From Candidatus Nitrosopumilus sp. (GTDB lineage Archaea; Thermoproteota; Nitrososphaeria; Nitrososphaerales; Nitrosopumilaceae), in the NCBI GenBank assembly GCA_025699075.1, contig JAILWG010000002.1:120048-184047 (forward strand): 64,000 nucleotides of DNA, in the 5' to 3' direction. The notes under the pieces were generated by a model. That model worked only from the letters and a program-made list of their open reading frames with translations, ran no database searches and had not been told where the DNA came from. Positions 60,728 through 64,000 of the stretch are shown here, in pieces. How positions within the stretch are numbered: the stretch's first letter is position 1; each line of letters starts with the position of its first letter. The position numbers and the translations under genes were made by a program.

Positions 60728-61063
60728 CTATGCTGTTTCTTCAGGAACTGGAACCTCTGGTTCTGGTTCTTCAGGAACATCACAAGTCAATTCACCATTT
60801 GCATCTGTAAATGGCTCATAGTCATCAGGATGTTTGTCAGAATTGGCATGTGCTGAATTTGCTGACACAGTGATTAAATCAACAGAAGATTCATCCTCTG
60901 GTGTTTCTGGATCATCTAATTCAACATGACAAATACTAATTTTTCCTGCTTTTGCCTTATCATTTGCGTTGTCATTGGGTGCTGCCATTGCTGGTGCAAA
61001 AGCACTCATTCCCAAAATGACTGCAAACATTGCGATTGCAGCTATTGTAAATGTTGTTTTCAT
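60728..61063 (-). CDS. Small secreted acidic protein with ICHV motif
   Basis: A signal peptide (about 1-27) is followed by GKISICHVELDDPETPEDES and ITVSANSAHANSDKHPDDYE. This resembles the ICHxPPGN...VSANAVxAH domain of secreted bacterial and archaeal proteins. The tail is Pro/Glu-rich. Two Cys (ICHV, LTCDV) may form a disulfide. Function unknown. Confidence 0.65.
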   Translation of the reverse strand: MKTTFTIAAIAMFAVILGMSAFAPAMAAPNDNANDKAKAGKISICHVELDDPETPEDESSVDLITVSANSAHANSDKHPDDYEPFTDANGELTCDVPEEPEPEVPVPEETA

Positions 61064-61177
61064 TAAACAATCATACTACAGAATAGTGATATCCTTGATG
61101 CTGTACACTCTGAACAAATTTTACAAAACAAACTGAGATTAAATGAAACAAAAAGATTCTAAATGAAAAAAATGATT

Positions 61178-61429
61178 TTAATTGAAATCGTATTCTAATT
61201 GCTGCTTACTCATTGATTCTTTCATCTCACTAGAACCTGTTGATGCTCTTTTGTTAATTCTAGATAGTACTCTGTTTGCAATTTCATCCCCGTGTTCTGA
61301 TCGTAAATGCTTCATCATACTGGTACGAACTCTACCAAATCTTTGCTTGTCTGAAATTATTGCATCCTCACATGCAAGTTCGGACAACGCCTGCTTTTCC
61401 AAATTAACCCTTTTTTCTGCCTTTTTCAT
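61178..61429 (-). CDS. Small helical protein of unknown function
   Basis: From ATG 61429 the 83-residue product MKKAEKRVNLEKQALSELAC is mostly charged helix (FGRVRTSMMKHLRSEHGDEI), soluble, with no motif I recognise. It is downstream of the thioredoxin gene at 61497-61955 read the other way, that is, in the same direction with a short gap. Confidence 0.52.
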   Translation of the reverse strand: MKKAEKRVNLEKQALSELACEDAIISDKQRFGRVRTSMMKHLRSEHGDEIANRVLSRINKRASTGSSEMKESMSKQQLEYDFN

Positions 61430-61496
61430 TACATTACATTGGAAAAAATCCAAAGAAATATCGTTAGTTGTTCAATTTGAACTACAAAAAAATGTC

Positions 61497-61955
61497 TTAT
61501 TTGGAATGTTTCTTGCAGATCATATGTATTCCGGGTGCTCCTACTGCACCCATCATCTTATCCACAATTTGTCCTGATTTGAACATGATAAATGTTGGAA
61601 TTGATTGCACTGCAAATCTCATGGAAATGTTTTGATTGTTATCTACATTAACTCTGGCAAATTTTACATTTGGATATGTCTTTGAGAGACTCTCAAAAAT
61701 CGGATGCATTGATTTGCATGGACCACACCATTCTGCCCAAAAATCAACCAGTGTTGGATTTTCAGCAGATACAACCTGATCAAAATTAGACTCGTCCAAA
61801 TCAATAATTCCAGGCTCAATTTTGGGCTCTGGTTTTGGTTTGAGCATCTCCTCCATCTTTCGCTGCATTATTTTTGCAATTTCTGGATCTTCAGACAATG
61901 ATCTTGGAGGTGATATTCTACTAAAAAATCTATGTTGTAGCACTGTGCTGCTCAT
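61497..61955 (-). CDS. trxA: Thioredoxin with N-terminal extension
   Basis: LVDFWAEWCGPCKSMHPIFE carries the WCGPC active site. FARVNVDNNQNISMRFAVQS with IPTFIMFKSG is the cis-Pro strand. A basic/Pro-rich extension of about 50 residues precedes the fold, unlike the 108-aa thioredoxin at 35735. It overlaps the zinc-ribbon gene upstream by 26 nt, so the true start might lie further in. Confidence 0.88.
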   Translation of the reverse strand: MSSTVLQHRFFSRISPPRSLSEDPEIAKIMQRKMEEMLKPKPEPKIEPGIIDLDESNFDQVVSAENPTLVDFWAEWCGPCKSMHPIFESLSKTYPNVKFARVNVDNNQNISMRFAVQSIPTFIMFKSGQIVDKMMGAVGAPGIHMICKKHSK

Positions 61956-62094
61956 CAGCAGATTTTACTGGAATTGATTCAAATCTCCTTGATTGACATA
62001 TTGGACATTGATCGATATATCTTGTAAAACTCACAGATGTATATGCGATTCCACAATCTCCGCAAATTCTAAGATTTCTAGCGAGTTTACCCAT
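61930..62094 (-). CDS. Zinc-ribbon mini-protein, 54 aa
   Basis: MGKLARNLRICGDCGIAYTS and YIDQCPICQSRRFESIP form a CxxC-x15-CxxC ribbon. It is encoded just upstream of, and overlapping, the extended thioredoxin, so it may be a redox partner or substrate. The gene is complete from ATG 62094. Confidence 0.62.
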   Translation of the reverse strand: MGKLARNLRICGDCGIAYTSVSFTRYIDQCPICQSRRFESIPVKSADEQHSATT

Positions 62095-62143
62095 TACTAA
62101 ATATCAAATAGTATTGTGATTAAAACTTAGCTTTGAAAATAAT

Positions 62144-64000
62144 TTACCAAAACTGCCACCATGGCTTTATGACTGGTCTTTTAACAATTGTACATACACC
62201 GTCAATTAATTTTGTTCCAGGACCGCAAATTCCAAATTTCTTCTCTTTTACTTTTGGCTCCTCTAACCCGACTGCTTGATAAATAGAATCATACTCTGCA
62301 AAGTTTTCATCAAACCATTTCTTGTATGTTGCCTCGTTATTGTATCTGTCAACATAGATCTGCGGATCTTTTGTCTCATCAACAAACGGAGCTGGAATTG
62401 GCAATGGCTCCTCTAATCCAACTGCTTGATAAATAGAATCATACTCTGCAAAGTTTTCATCAAACCATTTCTTGTATGTTGCCTCGTTATTGTATCTGTC
62501 AACATAGATCTGCGGATCTTTTGTCTCATCAACAAATGATGCAATTCCTAGTTCCTTTGGTTCATCAGTAGGTTCTGGTTCTGGTTGTGAAGTAAGAATA
62601 TCATTGACAGTAATGGTGATTGTTTCACTATCTAACTGTCCATCTTTTTTTGCAACTATGTCAAATGTGTATGTTTTTCCTCCATCCGAATTGGTTGGAG
62701 TCCATGAAAACACTCCTGTGTTTGAAATGATTTTTGCACCTGTTGGTGGATTTTTATCCAAACTAAATACAGCGTCTCTGACTGAATTATCTGTTAATTT
62801 GGCTGTAAATAGAAGCAATTTGCCTTCATCTATGGTCAATTTACCCAATGGACTAATCTGAATATTGGTAGGTTTTGGAGTGGCAGAGAATTCATTTGAT
62901 GAATCACTTGTTCCTGCATCATTAATTGCCGAAACTCTGTATGTGTACTTTGAATTTGTGGACAGATTTGTATGGGAATATGTTCTTGCAGTGCTTTCTG
63001 AATCTGCGACCAGTGTAGTAAATGAATTGTTATCCTTTTTCATCTCAATTTTGTAACCTGTAATTGCAGAATTACCATCTTCTACTGGAGGACTCCATGA
63101 TAAGTTGATTTGAGTTGATGAAACGACTGATGCAGTTAATTTTATTGGTGGAGAAGACTTTGTAATCTGAACTGCAGTTGATGTAATTGGATCATTATCT
63201 ACATTTGTTGAATCTTCTCGTGGAGTAGCTGATGCTGATGCTGATTCTCCTGTAGAACCAAATCCTATATTTGCACTAACTGCATACGTGTATGTCTTGT
63301 CAGTTGACAAATTTGTTACGATAAATGTTGTAGTTCCTGAATTTGTACTTCCTATGGTGTCATAAACTCCTTCAATCACTTCACGTTTAATATCGTAGCC
63401 AGTAATTGATTGTCCAAAAGTTTCAGATGGTGGTAGCCAAAAAAGCTTGATCTGACTTGGTGCAATTGCAGTTGCAATAAGTGCAGTTGGAGTTATGGTG
63501 TGTGCTGGTTTGGCAGAGGTGCTAGAATATGATGTGCTTGTTCCTTCTGAATTAACTGAATAAACGCGGTAAGAATAGGTTTCATCTGAATCTAAACCCT
63601 GATGGATAAATGCCGTAGTTGTACTTCGAGTATTTTGTGTAACTGGAATGTAATCATTTGAACCAACCCTGTATTCTATTTTGTAACCTGTAATTGCAGG
63701 AATGTTTTCAGTCATAGTTGGTTCTGCCCATGAGAGAATTACTGAAGTGGGAGATACTGGTGATGCTTTTAGATTATCTGGTCTATCCGGAAGCAAAACT
63801 GCAGGCTCGGAATTGAGATTAAAGGCTTGAATTCTGTCATTATCTGAATCTGCTACAAGCAACAAATCATTTGTTGTATCAAGTGCAATTCCCATTGGTG
63901 TGTTAAACTGTCCATTTCCTGTACCTGAGGAGCCAAACTCTTCAACAAAACAAACTCCATCAACCACTTCATCTGTTCCACTAGGGCAAGTATTTCCTTC
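62144..64000 (-). CDS. Large surface protein with NHL and Fn3 domains (5' end outside window)
   Basis: The frame is open to the right edge, so the N-terminus is missing. From it inward there is a last NHL-type repeat (FGSSGTGNGQFNTPMGIALD), then three Fn3 domains (such as SPTSVILSWAEPTMTENIPA), an Ig/cadherin-like domain (TGVFSWTPTNSDGGKTYTFD) and two nearly identical copies of a DPQIYVDRYNNEATYKKWFD module. A Cys pair and a Trp-rich end (PWWQFW) finish the chain. It is probably a very long extracellular adhesin or S-layer-associated protein. The same module occurs once in the island protein at 20910. Confidence 0.85.
   Translation of the reverse strand, partial: EGNTCPSGTDEVVDGVCFVEEFGSSGTGNGQFNTPMGIALDTTNDLLLVADSDNDRIQAFNLNSEPAVLLPDRPDNLKASPVSPTSVILSWAEPTMTENIPAITGYKIEYRVGSNDYIPVTQNTRSTTTAFIHQGLDSDETYSYRVYSVNSEGTSTSYSSTSAKPAHTITPTALIATAIAPSQIKLFWLPPSETFGQSITGYDIKREVIEGVYDTIGSTNSGTTTFIVTNLSTDKTYTYAVSANIGFGSTGESASASATPREDSTNVDNDPITSTAVQITKSSPPIKLTASVVSSTQINLSWSPPVEDGNSAITGYKIEMKKDNNSFTTLVADSESTARTYSHTNLSTNSKYTYRVSAINDAGTSDSSNEFSATPKPTNIQISPLGKLTIDEGKLLLFTAKLTDNSVRDAVFSLDKNPPTGAKIISNTGVFSWTPTNSDGGKTYTFDIVAKKDGQLDSETITITVNDILTSQPEPEPTDEPKELGIASFVDETKDPQIYVDRYNNEATYKKWFDENFAEYDSIYQAVGLEEPLPIPAPFVDETKDPQIYVDRYNNEATYKKWFDENFAEYDSIYQAVGLEEPKVKEKKFGICGPGTKLIDGVCTIVKRPVIKPWWQFW
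62271..62386 (-). repeat. 116-bp direct repeat, copy 1
   Basis: Identical to 62421-62536 at a period of 150 bp. It encodes the ETKDPQIYVDRYNNEATYKK module of the surface protein. Confidence 0.85.
62421..62536 (-). repeat. 116-bp direct repeat, copy 2
   Basis: Second copy of the 62271-62386 block; the linkers on either side differ. This looks like a recent in-frame duplication of one surface module. Confidence 0.85.

Overview
ORGANISM. The window looks like a chromosome segment of an ammonia-oxidising thaumarchaeon (Nitrososphaerota), close to Nitrosopumilus/Nitrosarchaeum. The reasons are its AT-rich DNA, archaeal ribosomal proteins (L7Ae, S28e, L24e, L37e), aIF5B and an Lsm protein. It also has many TTG/GTG starts, very short leaders and adjacent genes for 4-hydroxybutyrate-CoA ligase (ADP-forming) and 4-hydroxybutyryl-CoA dehydratase of the thaumarchaeal CO2-fixation cycle. 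Secreted cupredoxin, lysyl oxidase and Cys/Met-rich proteins fit a copper-dependent lifestyle. This assignment is inferred from gene content, not from a search.

LAYOUT. 1-5.9 kb holds core genes: a left-truncated histidine kinase, a methyltransferase, a Cys mini-protein, IlvE, aspartate kinase and a glycosyltransferase, plus a probable structured RNA near 3.33-3.41 kb. 6.0-22.5 kb is an integrated genomic island. It begins in the 3' end of tRNA-Val(TAC) and is bounded by a perfect 17-bp direct repeat (6037-6053 and 22521-22537), with a tyrosine integrase just inside the left end. A degenerate copy of the right-end sequence at 14064-14112 divides it in two. The left half carries the integrase, a regulator, an RHH protein, an HUH-type replication initiator and an overlapping four-gene unit: DNA methyltransferase, Cas4-like Fe-S nuclease, winged-helix protein, AAA ATPase. 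I regard that unit as an unusual candidate defence (restriction-like) system. The right half carries a PH/SHOCT protein, four secreted or membrane-anchored proteins (Ig-like, SNase, CAP, beta-helix), a fusion of a 2H phosphoesterase with a DnaJ J-domain, and an HNH nuclease.

22.5-44.6 kb: a CcdA-YHS-glutaredoxin redox/metal operon, radical SAM, regulators, RNase HI, the two CO2-fixation genes, lysyl oxidase, signal peptidase, zinc-ribbon proteins with thioredoxin, tRNA-Ala(CGC), Hsp20, a hydantoinase-like amidohydrolase, a Met-rich secreted protein, Pcm and the complete AMMECR1/MEMO/radical-SAM trio. 44.6-50.6 kb: a giant Cys-rich secreted protein containing a perfect 607-bp duplication, a DsbA-like protein, a second Hsp20, a DUF151 nuclease, a cupredoxin and several CxxC mini-proteins. 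50.6-58.9 kb: housekeeping (RpiA, L37e, Lsm, creatininase-family, PurU, tRNA-Leu, phosphohexomutase, L7Ae-S28e-L24e-Ndk-aIF5B). 58.9-64 kb: VWA protein, small secreted protein, thioredoxin and a very long NHL/Fn3 surface protein that runs off the right edge.

HOW IT FITS TOGETHER. The core genes reflect carbon fixation, translation and thiol/copper handling at the cell surface. The island adds DNA mobility, probable defence and surface functions. One surface module in the island recurs, duplicated, in the chromosomal protein at the right edge.
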